From Rhizophagus irregularis (taxonomy: Eukaryota; Glomeromycota; Glomeromycetes; Glomerales; Glomeraceae), in NCBI RefSeq assembly GCF_026210795.1, contig NC_089434.1, positions 1,054,001 to 1,118,000 on the forward strand: a stretch of 64,000 bases of DNA. The letters run 5' to 3'. Position 1 is the first letter of the stretch. The number at the start of each line of letters is the position of its first letter. The position numbers were made by a program, and so were the translations under genes. This document shows positions 34,401-46,331 of the stretch, one piece after another. The notes below the pieces were generated by a model. The model did no database searches and was not told the origin of the DNA. It saw only the letters and a list, made by a program, of their open reading frames with translations.

Positions 34401-35618
34401 TCATACTTTATTTATGTATACATTTTCGGGCGTCTTAACGGCATGTTCGTAATAATCTGTTTCGACATAGTATTTTGTAAGGAGGTTTTTGAATTCAGCT
34501 TGATTGCTTAGATTACTCGTTTTGGTGTCAATATCAACCTCCTTTTCCTCTTTTTCCCAGGTGCTTAATTCTACATTGCTATCACCTTTCATTTTTCCTA
34601 ATTCCTTAAGAAGTTTTGTCCTATCTTGTTTTATGAATACAAACCGTGCCACAAACCCGAATGGGTCCATCTTGCTACTACCAAAGAGAAAGCCGAAAAT
34701 TCCCCAGATGCCAAGGTAACCACCGACGTTACTAAAAAGGTCGGCTAGCGTGAGGGATGGATCTTCAACCTGATTTATGACCATTCTTGGTTCGATTATG
34801 GTAACTCTTATACTTGTTTCATCGACATTAAAAGGTCCTTCAATGACAGAGATCTGAAAGCTTCTATCCACGGTATCGTTTAAAGCTGTATGACGGGTCT
34901 CTGTATATTGGATAACCCCACCATTTCCATCTAACACTTGAACCCCTACATCACTAAGCAAGCTTCCTTGAGGAATGCGAAGAGTCCAATCCATATTCGT
35001 ATTGTTATCGCCAATGAAAACAATAATACCGGGAATATCACCTATAAAGTTTAGTACATAGTCTCCTCTACTGGCATTTATTGGCTTAAGAAAATTTGTA
35101 CCATTAAAAAATTGGCATGTCCCATATTCTCCTTTAATATCGGTTAAAACAATGGAATAAGATTCAGGATTATCAGAATTATCATTAAAAATAGGATAAT
35201 ATTCGCCAGAAATATATTTAAGACTAAAAGTTTTATTTCCACCATTGCAAAAAAGCATAGATGGAGCCATATCGTTCTTTATTAACGTCACAGATATCTT
35301 GGGGGAATCATGTATCATTTTGGAAATATTGAAATATAATACTCCTACTAATCCGGCAGTTAGTAACAAGAAAATGATCACTTTAAGTATTCTTGTAGGG
35401 ACACTTCGAGTGTTGTCAACCATGCCATCATTGAAATCATTGATAATTTGCTGGCGGAGGCGGGGTAATTGAATGATTCGTATAATGAATACAATAATTA
35501 TAATAAATGCAAAAATTATGGCAACCGCTAAGGCAAACAATCCGGCTCCGCCATTTAGGGTCTCACGCCAACTATGATCAAAGGGATTAAAGGGAACTGA
35601 ATCGAGAGAGTCTCCCAT
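34401..35618 (-). CDS. Three-TM membrane protein of unknown function, 405 aa
   Basis: Single-exon frame starting MGDSLDSVPFNPFDHSW. Hydrophobic segments lie at residues 26-49 and 78-96 and at about 294-313 (GGYLGIWGIFGFLFG). The loop 97-293 is long and carries several N-x-S/T sequons (NKT, NGT, NAS, NNT, NDT), so it is probably extracellular or lumenal. The 92-residue C-terminal tail is charged, with a KEEKEVDID stretch, and probably cytosolic. The pattern of a large loop followed by LADLFSNVGGYLGIWG and a membrane helix recurs in an uncharacterised Glomeromycotina membrane family (from memory). No enzyme or channel motif is recognised. Codon use is normal and there are no stops, so the gene looks intact. 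The start is the first ATG in a frame preceded by A/T-rich leader. Confidence 0.8.
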   Translation of the reverse strand: MGDSLDSVPFNPFDHSWRETLNGGAGLFALAVAIIFAFIIIIVFIIRIIQLPRLRQQIINDFNDGMVDNTRSVPTRILKVIIFLLLTAGLVGVLYFNISKMIHDSPKISVTLIKNDMAPSMLFCNGGNKTFSLKYISGEYYPIFNDNSDNPESYSIVLTDIKGEYGTCQFFNGTNFLKPINASRGDYVLNFIGDIPGIIVFIGDNNTNMDWTLRIPQGSLLSDVGVQVLDGNGGVIQYTETRHTALNDTVDRSFQISVIEGPFNVDETSIRVTIIEPRMVINQVEDPSLTLADLFSNVGGYLGIWGIFGFLFGSSKMDPFGFVARFVFIKQDRTKLLKELGKMKGDSNVELSTWEKEEKEVDIDTKTSNLSNQAEFKNLLTKYYVETDYYEHAVKTPENVYINKV

Positions 35619-35639
35619 ATTGAAAACTTTAGGTTTTTG

Positions 35640-37062
35640 CTAATAAATTTATGACTTTAGTGGATTATTTTTTTCGCACCAAAATAAAAAAATAGAAAAA
35701 AAATAGAAAAAATATTTTTAATATTCTCAACAAATTTATATTTTCTTTAACAATAAGGTGCCATCATTTTGTTAATAATATCTAAGTTGATTCGATTTGT
35801 TTATGTTACTTTACTAATTTATTCCGATTATAAATTCCAAATAAAGCGATTTATATCGAAATATATAAAGTACTTGTTTGATACATGTGGAGTAACATTG
35901 TGACAAATCCATGATGATCGTTTCCTAAATGTATTAACAGGATAATTGTCAAAAAAGTAGGAATCGATCTCAGATCTTACATTTAATCTAATTTGAAGTT
36001 TTATTTTGGCAAAAAACCTTTCACAAATGCGAATCTTTACTTTTATTAACTTAATTTTTTCCACTTTTCTTTTAGTGTTAATTGCAGGTTTGAAAAATCC
36101 ATCGAGTTTGACGCCACCATGCAATGTCGATCATTTTTTTAATTAAGTCTTACTGTAACAAATACGCGAAAAAAGAAAGAATCACAGATGATCATACTCC
36201 TGTACACAAGATTAAGGTTTGTATAACGATATGAGCGGAGTTGAGTTCCCGAAGATACTCTTTACTCTTCAATCAGACAGCCATTATAAATCTTGTGTCA
36301 CACGAACGAACGAGTTAGATCAGCAGGATGTGCAAAATTCTTAGATTGCTCTTCTTAAAAACGACCAAAAAAAAGAAATTCTAGTTATAGATTAAAAGGA
36401 GAGCTTACAAATTCCTTCTAATCGCTGCAGAATAATATAAATTCTATTCCATTGTTTAGACTTCAACGCGAGATCAATTATGCAATCGAGGCATTCTTCT
36501 TTAATAGCATCTTATTTTCATCACGGGGTAAGCAGCATAAAGTTTCCTTAGATATTCTCCCAGGATATCAAATCCATACGAACCAACAGGGTGAGACTGC
36601 ATTAAAAATGCAGTAACTGAAGTTGCCGTAAACCATTGAATTTACTATTTCTTCCAGTGAATAAAATCATGCACATGATGCGCAGTAAAATATGCGCATG
36701 AAATTTTTAAAAAAATCTATGTGCAAATTCTTTTTGTAAGTATGAAATATAATAAATCCAAAACAAGCGTATAAGGACATATCTGATAAAGTTCGAAGTA
36801 AATTAGATGATGTTAGAACTTCCAAGGTACCAAGGTACTATATGCTTGATAGTATAATTCAATTGTTATAAATTTAAGATTGTTGTGAGTTTTATTTTTT
36901 ATCAGTTTGGATTTTAATCCATATCTTAAATAAAATTATTTGATATAATATTCAATAATTTATGGTTATAATGTCATTTATTTGAATAATTATTTTGAAT
37001 CAATTAATGTGCAATATTAAAGAGCTCACCGGCGGGATATTCACCGGTTATAGTGCAATATT
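35640..37062. other. Gene-free interval
   Basis: A short minus-strand frame (35828-36124) is Lys/Arg/Ile-rich and unsupported. Nothing else is recognised. Confidence 0.45.
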
Positions 37063-37257
37063 ACAGCTGTTTTCATAAGATCTGGGACAAACTAAATTTT
37101 TGAACCCGATCCGCCGATCCGCCGATCCGGTATTTTAGCTGGGCACGTGATCCTGATTTGATAGTTTGATTTGTAAAATAAATAACTGAACCGGATCGGT
37201 GGGTCGGCGGTCGGGTTCAAAAATTTATTTTGTCCCAGGTCTTATGAAAACAGTTGT
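37063..37257. mobile_element. 195-bp MITE with about 60-bp inverted arms
   Basis: The left arm (ACAGCTGTTTTCATAAGATC.., then TTTTTGAACCCGATCCGCCG) pairs with the right arm (..CGGGTTCAAAAATTTATTTT.. and CTTATGAAAACAGTTGT). The inner parts are GC-rich. Flanking TT/AA extend the pairing, and AATA occurs outside both ends as a possible duplication. A CACGTGATC box lies in the centre (37144). Confidence 0.85.
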
Positions 37258-38174
37258 AAAATAAATCCATGAAATAATTGCCTAGGCGCAGACATCAAGT
37301 CATCGACATTGATCGTGATCTTGATCAACCTCGATCTCGACATCTAGTTCACGATCTTGTAGAAGGAAAAATTATAAATTATAGAATAGAATAATAAATT
37401 GATCGAGATGATGACGTTAAAATAACTTATTTATTGTACGAATTTTATTCTTGTATAAAAAATTTTTTTTTATTCTTGATATATTTTGCCAGATTTTTTT
37501 TCCTTAATTAAATTCTCTTATGGTTTACTTATCTTCTTAAATACTCTCATTCAAAGTCTTTAGAAGAAAATTTAAAGAAATACCTGCTGTAAAATACCGG
37601 AAAGTAATTTTTTTATATTTTTAAAATCATCGTTCAAATAACTTGAAGGATTCAGGTTTCTGAGCAATACCCATTAAGCATATGTTCCTAAACTTGGACT
37701 TCGAAAGATATTTTTAAAATATACAGTATGCAAAATCAAGTGAATTAAAAAAACTTTTCTGGCTCTTGGAACCATCTTTATATGTGCAAAGAATATATTA
37801 CGCACTACACAGACAATTAGCGCTTCTATTTAATGTGTTGTTATATTAAACGCGGAAAATTGTACTGTATAACTAGAATATGCGTTTTGCGGGGACTTCG
37901 TCCCCCATTGTTTAATTTTCTGTATTTAAATATTGAAATCAAATCTAAGAGTTGCATTTTACTGGCATTTACAAAAATACTCTAACTGAAAATATTTATA
38001 AACCAAAATTTTTAAATTTCTTTTTCAAATTTTACAATTATTATAATTATTATTTAATGACAACTAACATTATTTATAATATTTTATTAAAAGCATTTCC
38101 AAATAAAAAAAAATCAAATTAATTTATTGTACTATATGTTTAATTAAATATGCTAATTTTTTTAATTAATAAAG
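37258..38174. other. Gene-free interval
   Basis: Nothing supportable beyond a short GATC-rich segment at 37295-37360. Confidence 0.45.
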
Positions 38175-38235
38175 AAACGTTTCGCAACGTTTTTTTATTA
38201 AAACAGTTAAAAAACGTTGCGAACCGTTTTTTTAA
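38175..38235. repeat. Hairpin of 24-bp arms
   Basis: AAACG.TTTCGCAACGTTTTTTTA pairs with TAAAAAACGTTGCGAACCGTTT across an 11-base loop. It may be a small foldback element or a transcript stem-loop. Confidence 0.55.
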
Positions 38236-39289
38236 CATGTAATTTAACAATAAAAAATGTTTCGTAAACGTTCATTTTTAATTATTTTAATAAAAGCGTA
38301 TACCCAAATATAAATAATTGAACATAACACTCCCGCTATTCTTTATTTTTCACCAAAATAATATACGACTCCTCCTTGATTTCTCCTTTGACAACAACAA
38401 CTCCTTTGGCAGCAAAGAGAATATTAAGTTAACTGTGGATTATGGCAAAATCTTTTGTGAATAATAGATGGTAACAATAAATTGGTAAATAATAAATTGG
38501 TACAATAAATCGGTAAAATGGTAAACAAAATGGATAATAACCTCAACCCTGCTGACGAGCTTAAACAATTCCTGTTTCTTCCAATACTCCTAATAAAAAA
38601 AATATTAGAAAAACTGAACGCCCCTCTCCGCAAAACACGCAAGATGCATGTATGGCGAAAAATAGATTATGGACTCATCTTAGGAAGCACTTCTCCCAAC
38701 ATTTCCTCATTGAAATATCCATTTCAAGGTCAAAAGTCCACTCCCCGAATAGCTCATTGGGTATCGGAAAAAAAACACTTTTCGAAAAAATAAACAGTGT
38801 ATAGAGAACAATTATGTATTTATATTATATGAAATGTTCAAACTTTACTGCGTAATGATCTACTGTATAAAAAATACATTTATTCATTACCGGACTGATG
38901 GGATATTTATTTATTTCAATTAATTTGATTTAGAGATTTCTGATTTATTCATTAAGAAATACGTTGAAATACGAATTAAAATTGTGATATAATATAAATA
39001 TGAAATCCAAACCGTCCCAGATATTCTGTTTTATGTATTTCATGGTGATCATGATTTTGACCATGATTTTGACATATGATGACTCATTTCTTTATTACAA
39101 TTAAATCCATGATCAAGATGGGCAAAGTAATCATGTGTTATACATAATAGACTTGCGACTGATTGTTTTCGCGTTTTTCGCGTTTTCACGTGTATTAAGG
39201 GAAAATCTGAAATACAATAAGTTATGAGTCATCACGATTTAAATATTTAAGCTTATATAACAAAAAATATATATATATATTATTTCTCT

Positions 39290-39945
39290 TTTCTAGGTCT
39301 TTAGGCGGACTTGCGTTTTTCTTTCTTTCAAGTTTTGTCTTCTCTTTGTTTAGGTCTACTTTTTTTTTCGACTTTCTCTTATTCTAGGTTTTTTTTCGGA
39401 GTTCTCTTTTTTTTAAAATCTCTGCTTTTTTTAGTTCTTTTTTTTCAGGTTTCGTTTTTGCCTTTCAAGCTTCTCAGAACCCATATTTTTCTTAGGAGCG
39501 GTAAAATTTATACATGGGTGAGGCATCCCTTATTTGTTAACTTAGTCTTCTCTTTTTTTTAGGACTTTGCTTTTTTTCTAAGTCTTCTTTTTTTTATGTC
39601 TTCTCCTTTTTTAGGTCTTCTATTTTTTAGGTTTTTTTTCGGTCTTTTCTTTTTAGGGCTTTTTTTGGGTCTCTTTTTCGGGTTTTTTTCAAGTTTTTCA
39701 GAACTTGCATTTTTCTTAGGAGCAGGTATAGGCATGGGCGAGGCATCCTTTGTGGTAGGGTTAATTTATTTTGTTAAGTTTTTTCTCTTTTTTAGATATT
39801 CTCTCTCTCTTTTTTTGATTTTCTCTTTTTTTACTAGGTCTTCTCTTTTTTTTTGGTCTTCTTTTTTTTTAGGACTCCACTTTCTTTCTAGGTTTTCTCT
39901 TTTTTTTAAGTCTTTTTTTGGAAATGGTATAACAGATAAGTTCTA
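39290..39945 (+). repeat. Pyrimidine-rich tract with 224-bp higher-order repeat
   Basis: The + strand is almost pure C/T with recurring TTTTTTTAGGTCTTCTC. A longer unit is repeated: CAAG.TT.TCAGAAC..(C)ATTTTTCTTAGGAGC followed by a purine-rich segment with GCATCC occurs at 39465-39535 and again at 39690-39765, 224 bp apart. The Phe/Leu/Ser-rich frames here are artefacts of composition. Confidence 0.7.
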
Positions 39946-39980
39946 TGCATAGACAGGTAAGTTTATTGGGTATTTATATT

Positions 39981-40272
39981 GGAGCAGCATGACGCTATGC
40001 ATGGGTGGGAGCATAGTGTGCTTACTTTGTAAGCCTGTGAGTACCAGCTTTGCTGCAGTCTCACAGTAGGGCTGGCTGGGAATTTTTTTGGAGCGGTATA
40101 GTACTATGCGAAAGGGTTGGAGCATAGGCGCTTACTTTTAGTAAGCTCGTAGGTACCAGTTTTTGCTGCAGTCCTGCGATAGGACCGGTTGGTTGTGGTA
40201 CGGCATGGTGCTATGCGTAATTTTCATGGGAGGAGCATAGTGCGCTTCTTAGGAAGTCCCTTGTGGCAGGGC
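39981..40272 (+). repeat. Three-unit tandem repeat of about 108 bp
   Basis: Units begin at about 39981, 40090 and 40196. Shared parts are GGAGCGGTATxGTxCTATGCG, GGAGCATAGxGCGCTTACTT, GTAAGCxxGTxxGTACCAG, TTTGCTGCAGTC and TAGGxCxGGxTGG. The third is truncated. The units are GC-richer than the surroundings. No coding frame is conserved across them. Confidence 0.75.
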
Positions 40273-40279
40273 CGTAATA

Positions 40280-43200
40280 CTTAATCATTAATTGTCTATG
40301 AGAAAGTATAAGATTTTCAAATAAGATAAAAAAAAATTGATCGACGCATGATCACATTTGGAAAAGTAATTAATTTAATTTTATCAAAGTCACATCAAAT
40401 TCGCTTCTTATAATAAAAATTTTTTAAAAAAATATTTATTTGCCAAATTTTTATTTGATATGTATAAAGGTTTATAATAAAAAACTAGTATTACATCCTT
40501 TAAAAAGTTTAAATCACAAAAAAGTTTCTCTTTAACTTCTTTAGCCTACTTATTGAAGTGATGTAATGGATCTTTGGAAATGTTCATTGCACATTTCTTT
40601 AAAAAAAATTGATAAGTTAGGATAAGTTTTATTGTATATAAAAAATCGTGAATAAAAATTTTTTTTGTACTTTCTAATAATAGAAACGAGAATAATTTTA
40701 TGAGATCAAATATATAATTATGAGATTACTATTTAGTGCTAGAAAATTGTTTATGAAAAACTATGTTAAATAATTTAGGTAATTAAGAAATTTTATAGAT
40801 ATCTGATATATCAATTTATTCAATTTTTTTTTAAAAAATAATTCAATAATATAATTTATTTAATTTTTTGCCAATATTTATTATAAATGACACTGGATTT
40901 TGGTTCTTTTATCTGACTTATGCGAATTATGTTTAATTTTTATAAAAATTCTTTCAAAATTTTATTAAAATCAATAGCGTTCGATTCTATATATAAAAGA
41001 TTATGCATTTGATTGGTTATATCACATGATTGCTGATCTAATTCGAAATTTTAATTTCAGCTTCTCCGTAGTTATAATTCATTATGGTCTAAAGGTATTA
41101 CATAGAATAGTAATGATGAAGTTGATTAATAGGAATCATATTCCATTTTCATATTAGGTCCTTTCCAAAGAACGTCGTTTAACTTCCTTTGTTAGATAAT
41201 GCTAAAGAATGGTCTAAATTCACTTATCTCATTTCACAAAAAAAGATATTTTTTTTAAGCTCCTTTTTTTTAATACATACATTTTTGTTTAGCCTAGACC
41301 TAAGAAACCAAGACGCTGGGAACCTTCAGAAACATTGGATGTTTTAAATCACCTTTCTAGTAAATTTTAACGTGTGGTATGATATCCTGCGCTGAAGCAA
41401 TAAAGGCTACTAATATTAAATGAGGAAGTAGTTCAGTTTATGGTAAAGTTTATTATTAGAATTATGGATAATTGTGACATCTTATGGTAGAATAAAAAAG
41501 CGTGATTTAATAAAAGAAATGCGTCATAAAACCAAAGAAAGAAAGAGAAAGAAACTACGAAAAGACCGTGAGAAAAGGTATGGCATCAGAATTTATACAT
41601 TTAAGATGGTTGATACTATTATAAATTTATATTAATCTCATTTTCTGGTAATATAACTGAGACATCCACAAATCAGATGGTATTAAAGCCAAGAGGGACT
41701 ATTCGAGAAATTCGTGATTTGTGTATCTCAACTTCAGGTAAGTTGAAAAAGTTTCTATGATGATAATCTCCGATTGATTGATTTTTTTTTTGTAATATGA
41801 TTTATTGATTAATTTACGCAATGCTTTTATAGAATAATGGCTCTTCTGATTATTGATTTGTACATAATTTTTATCTAGAGAATAATAGGTTTCTTTTTTT
41901 CTTTCTTTCACATAATAAGGTGAGCTTAACCTTTATATTATGTATATTCTTTTTTACTTAAGCAAACATATCACATGATGATTTGTGTAAATTATTTATT
42001 ATACAAGTTTATAAGCGAAACTAAATTGAGCACGATTGAAGGATTTTTATCATCTTCTTTTTTAAGTTGAGGGATTTGGTGTTTAAAGTTGTAGTTTATT
42101 AAGAGTTGTTGGACAAATAAAAATTTTAAATAAGAGTATTTTAACAATATTGGTTTTTCGTTACGATACTCCTGTATTGTTAAAAGATATTCCAAGTTGA
42201 TCGACGATTATGTCCATCTGCCCAATCAAAATAAAGAGGGTTGCCTCCTGATCAAAATTAATAAAGTAGCGTGATCCGTTATTTTTTTTAAAAAAGGTTG
42301 TATTTAATTAATAAGTCTAAGCTCATCATGTGATAATAATACTAAAAATTATATCATAATTACCGAATAAACCCGTTTTCTTAATGTAACGCTTAGCCGT
42401 TTTATCAATTATAAAATAAAAAAAAAATATTCGTTTATTTATTTTTTCGTGATTTTTTTTTGTTAAAGAGACTTTTTATGCAACATTACATTTTTTAAAA
42501 ATATTTTTGCTGATTTCACATTAAATTTTTTGTATAATTACAAAATTTCTACAATTGTTATGTTCATTTAGTTCATTAAATTATGAATAATTTTTTTCTT
42601 CTAATCTTCTACTACTTTTTACCGTTTCTACTTTTTTTATATAAATATAAAAACTTTATTAACCAAATTTCTTAGATTTAAGAAAAAAGTAAACCTCTTA
42701 AATTATTTATATTTAAAAGATACCTTAAATAAATTAAAGACCAAAACGGTGGAATGTTTCAGAGTTGATTGAAAATTTTCATTAACCTTAATAATAATTT
42801 CTTCGAAGAATGATATGAAAACTCTTACGATACTTGTAATAAAGTGATAGAAACCACAAATATTTTCATGTTAATCTATTATATTATGAAAAAGCAAGCG
42901 AAAGAAAATGAAGAAGCTATAAAGAGAAGAAATTTGTGAACTATTCTAATCACGACTGCGCTGTGGAATTACTATTACAATATTTTTAGACGCGTATAAA
43001 ATAGCTTCGAATAATGAGCTTATGCAACATTTCATATTTAAAATAGCATGATTTCTTATCTCTCACTATGATTTAACAATTGGATAGCACAAGCAAACTA
43101 ACTTTTTATGTAGTAAAATCTACATATTTCGAGATGTTTAAGTTTAGTTCCATTTTTAAGCTTATTCAAGAAATTTTACAGATGCATATAAAGGAATGGA

Positions 43201-43411
43201 TACTAGTATATATAAATAAATACAGTGCTTATTTAAGTTTGTATATATATATATATATATATATATTATGTGAAAAATTCGTTATAATATAGTTAGAACT
43301 CTTATTATATATTGTCTTACGTACGCTTTAGCTGAAAGTTTTCAACAATTTGCCAACTTTATCAAGATATAATAATTTATGCTTGCATTAAAAAAATATA
43401 CAATAATACAA
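40280..43411. other. Mostly gene-free interval with a possible gene relic
   Basis: At 41290-41375 the frame PRPKKPRRWEPSETLDVL appears, and at 41500-41640 a very basic stretch (KKRDLIKEMRHKTKERK). They could be exons of one decayed or small DNA-binding protein gene, but no start, splice set or homology supports it. The rest is AT-rich and empty. Confidence 0.3.
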
Positions 43412-43716
43412 AGGAATTTGACTTTTATGCGGGATGCATAAATTGCATCCCATGCATAGTAATTCTGATATACATGGTATTTAAATTATTTAATAAATAC
43501 ATCATAATTGTCTCATGCGCAGCTTTTTTTGATACGCGTCTAAATTTAGACTTTTTTATTTCACATGATCACGTGTTTAAATTATATTATACTTTTTTTC
43601 CCAACGATTATCATCTTTCCTCTTCCCCTCTCTTCCTCTCTTCCTATCTCCCCTCTTCTTCTCTAGTCTCTCCTCTCAACCTCTTTCTCCCACTTATAAA
43701 TTTTATTACAACTAAA

Positions 43717-46292
43717 ATGAGTGACTCCGAATTTATGTCAAGCGATGATGAAATTTTCGATGAGGCTTTTGATAATGATTTTATTGAAAATATTCCTAAC
43801 GACAGTGACTCTGATGGTGAAGACAATGGCGGTTCCTCCAATGAAACTCTGAAATTGGAAGTTGGGATGGCTTTTCTCACCTGGAAGATTGCATTTAACC
43901 ACATCAAGCAATGGGCTCACCAACAGGGCTTTGGCATACGCAAAGGAAGATCAGAAAAAATAGAATCTAAATTAAGAAAACAAACAATTGTATGTTTTTG
44001 TGAAGGAGTTTATAATAATCAATCAAAAAAAACTAACAAACCATCAAAAACACATCGCACAAACTGCAAATGGCATGTTAATCTTTCTCGGCCAACAAAA
44101 AATAACCAAAACTCTATGATTTTCATTACTACAATTGTTGATGAACATTCTGGACACAGTTTGGATCCTTGTGCACGTCGATTTGAAGCAGATAAAGCTT
44201 TTACAAAACCAATGTTAGATGATATTGAATGGATGTATGTGCATGGTCATTTAAAGCCATTAGCAATTAAACGAATGTTGAAGGCTAAATATAAACGTAA
44301 AGTTTATAACAAGGATCTTTATAAAATAATTTACAAGTACCATCGCAATATTGATCAATTAGGCAATGATGTTTCACAACTTTTTGAGTATCTTGAAAAA
44401 TGTAAGGAAGATGATCCACGTTGGATAATTTATAAAGATTGGGACCGTGAAACCAACACACTGACGAAACTTTTTTGGATGAATCCTGATCAATTAGAAA
44501 CTTGGTATCGCTATAATGATGTAATTCTTAATGATAATACTTCAAAAACAAATCGTTATGAAATGTCTCTTTCTTTTTTTGTAGCAATAGACAATAGTAT
44601 GAAATCTCGAATTGTAGCACAAGCATTGATGGATCGTGAAACAAAGGATGCGTACGCTTGGGTTTTGCAATGTACAATTGATGCAACAGGAATTATTCCA
44701 AAAGTATTCATAACAGATGCTGATCCTGGTATGGATCTAGCTATTCGGTTAAAATATTCATCCACATTTCCTATTCATTGTATCTGGCATATTGGACAGA
44801 ATTTACCTTTACGTCTTAAGTCAAAGCTTGGTGGTTTATTTGACCAATTTAAAAAAGATTTTTATGAATGTAGGAATAGTTTGAAACAAGAAATATTTGA
44901 ACATCGTTGGGCAAATTTACTTATTAACTATCCAAATGCTGCTAATTATCTTGAAAAGTTTCTTTATCCTTCTAAATGTTCTTGGGCTCGAGCATTTAGT
45001 GTCATGATTTTTACAATAGATATTCAAACAACATCACGTTGTGAATCTGTTAATGCCACATTTAAAAATCTCTTACAAAATTCAAATAATACACTTGTAG
45101 ATATATTTTTTACTATTGAAGAGCGGTTAGAAGAAGAGCAAGATAATACTGATTATTTAAATTGGCAGAACTCTCTTACAACAATTCAATCCAGTACAAT
45201 AGCTTCTAATGCTTTTACTGATGTAATTAACAAACTCAAGGATTTTACAACTCCTTCAATTCAAAAAATTCATAATAATGAAATGGAATTGGCATTTAGT
45301 TATGACACTAGACCTTTGGATCAATCTTATATTAATAATGAAGATTCTCATGTATGATGTTAATTATTAAGTTCATTTATTTTTCAGATTGATATGTAAC
45401 AAATTTTAACTCTTTTTTAGGATTTATTATTTGCTAATGATTTTATTGAAAAACAAGAAGTACGGCAACTTTCCTTTCAGCAACTTTTACTATCATGTGA
45501 CCAGAAAGAAATTAAAAGTCTTTGGGGCGTTAGCTATTTAACCTCTTCCGATACACACCATTTAGTCATTTTATTAGATAATGGGATGTATAAATGTTCG
45601 TGTATGTCTCTGATTAATCGTGGTACTGTTTGTAGGCATTATTTCTGTGTAATGTTACGAACATCTCAAGCTCAATTCCATATTGGATTCCTTAATCCGC
45701 GGTGGTTTGTTGAAACTTCTCCAGATCTTAGGAGTCGTCCATTCTGTCCTGCTTCGAAGTTTAAAATGGATTTGGTTATTCCATATTTAGAATCTAATAA
45801 TCCTCCTAATTTTCTTCATTCAATAAATGAAAATATTTTGAATAGAAATAATCCGTATGTCACTCTTAGTAAGCAAAAGTTATATTATATGAATATTAAA
45901 GGTTTGTCTAAACAAGCAAGTTGTGTTGCTTGCAAAACTTGTGATGAATCTTTTGTTACATTACTTGAGGATTATATTACCAAGAAAATCATGAAGCATT
46001 GGAGTGGGCGCAACTTGGATCATTAAACAATCGATCTCAAGATTTGATTAATTTAGAACCTGATCAGGAAAATGCTGAACAACTTGGAAATCCTATAATT
46101 CGGCGGCCTAAGGGAAGACCTCCGGGAGTTGCAAGGTACAAAAATCCTTTAGAGGAATCATCTAAACCTAATGAAGGTACCTGTAAAAGAAAAAATCAAC
46201 AAAATAAATGTAGTTTGTGTAATAATGTTGGACATAATCGTACAACTTGTCCTTCAAATCCAAATGGAAAGAAAAGGAAAACATCATTGTAA
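43717..46292 (+). pseudogene. MULE transposase, left copy, frameshifted near its 3' end
   Basis: Exon 1 is 43717-45351 and exon 2 from 45421; the intron is 69 bp, phase 0. The frame is open back to 43474, but the ATG at 43717 (MSDSEFMSSDDEIFDE) is the likely start. Order: acidic N-terminus; FAR1-like zinc DNA-binding region (about 45-145, with C..C..H residues); MULE catalytic domain with D273 (VILNDN), D334 (FITDAD) and E443 (TSRCESVNA); SWIM zinc finger C-x-C-x9-C-x-H (604-618); zinc knuckle CSLCNNVGHNRTTC before the final TAA at 46290-46292. A run of four A at 45985-45988, against five in the right copy, shifts the frame after ITKK and gives an early stop at 46024-46026, cutting off the knuckle. 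The catalytic core is intact. It would move by cut-and-paste. Confidence 0.88.
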
Positions 46293-46331
46293 TTTAATGG
46301 CTCAAATCACTACTGTAATTCAAGCCGCTGC
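46013..46331. other. Spacer between the inverted MULE copies
   Basis: It is unique to the centre. It encodes the basic linker (RRPKGRPPGVARYK) and zinc knuckle of the left gene. After the stop a further 40 bases lead into the right arm. In a read-through transcript it would be the loop. Confidence 0.85.

Noticed and set aside
35828-36124. 98-codon minus-strand frame rich in Lys, Arg and Ile
   Set aside because: No recognisable feature; composition as expected by chance in this AT-rich DNA.
38518-38793. 91-codon frame starting MVNKMDNNLNP
   Set aside because: Open and not low-complexity, but no homology, motif or splice context supports it; kept out as unproven.
39311-39952. Two Phe/Leu/Ser-rich frames that look like membrane proteins
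   Set aside because: Translation of a pyrimidine-rich tandem repeat; hydrophobicity is a by-product of TTT/CTT/TCT codons.
41290-41640. Possible small DNA-binding protein gene
   Set aside because: Two suggestive basic stretches but no coherent set of exons; listed only as a possible relic.
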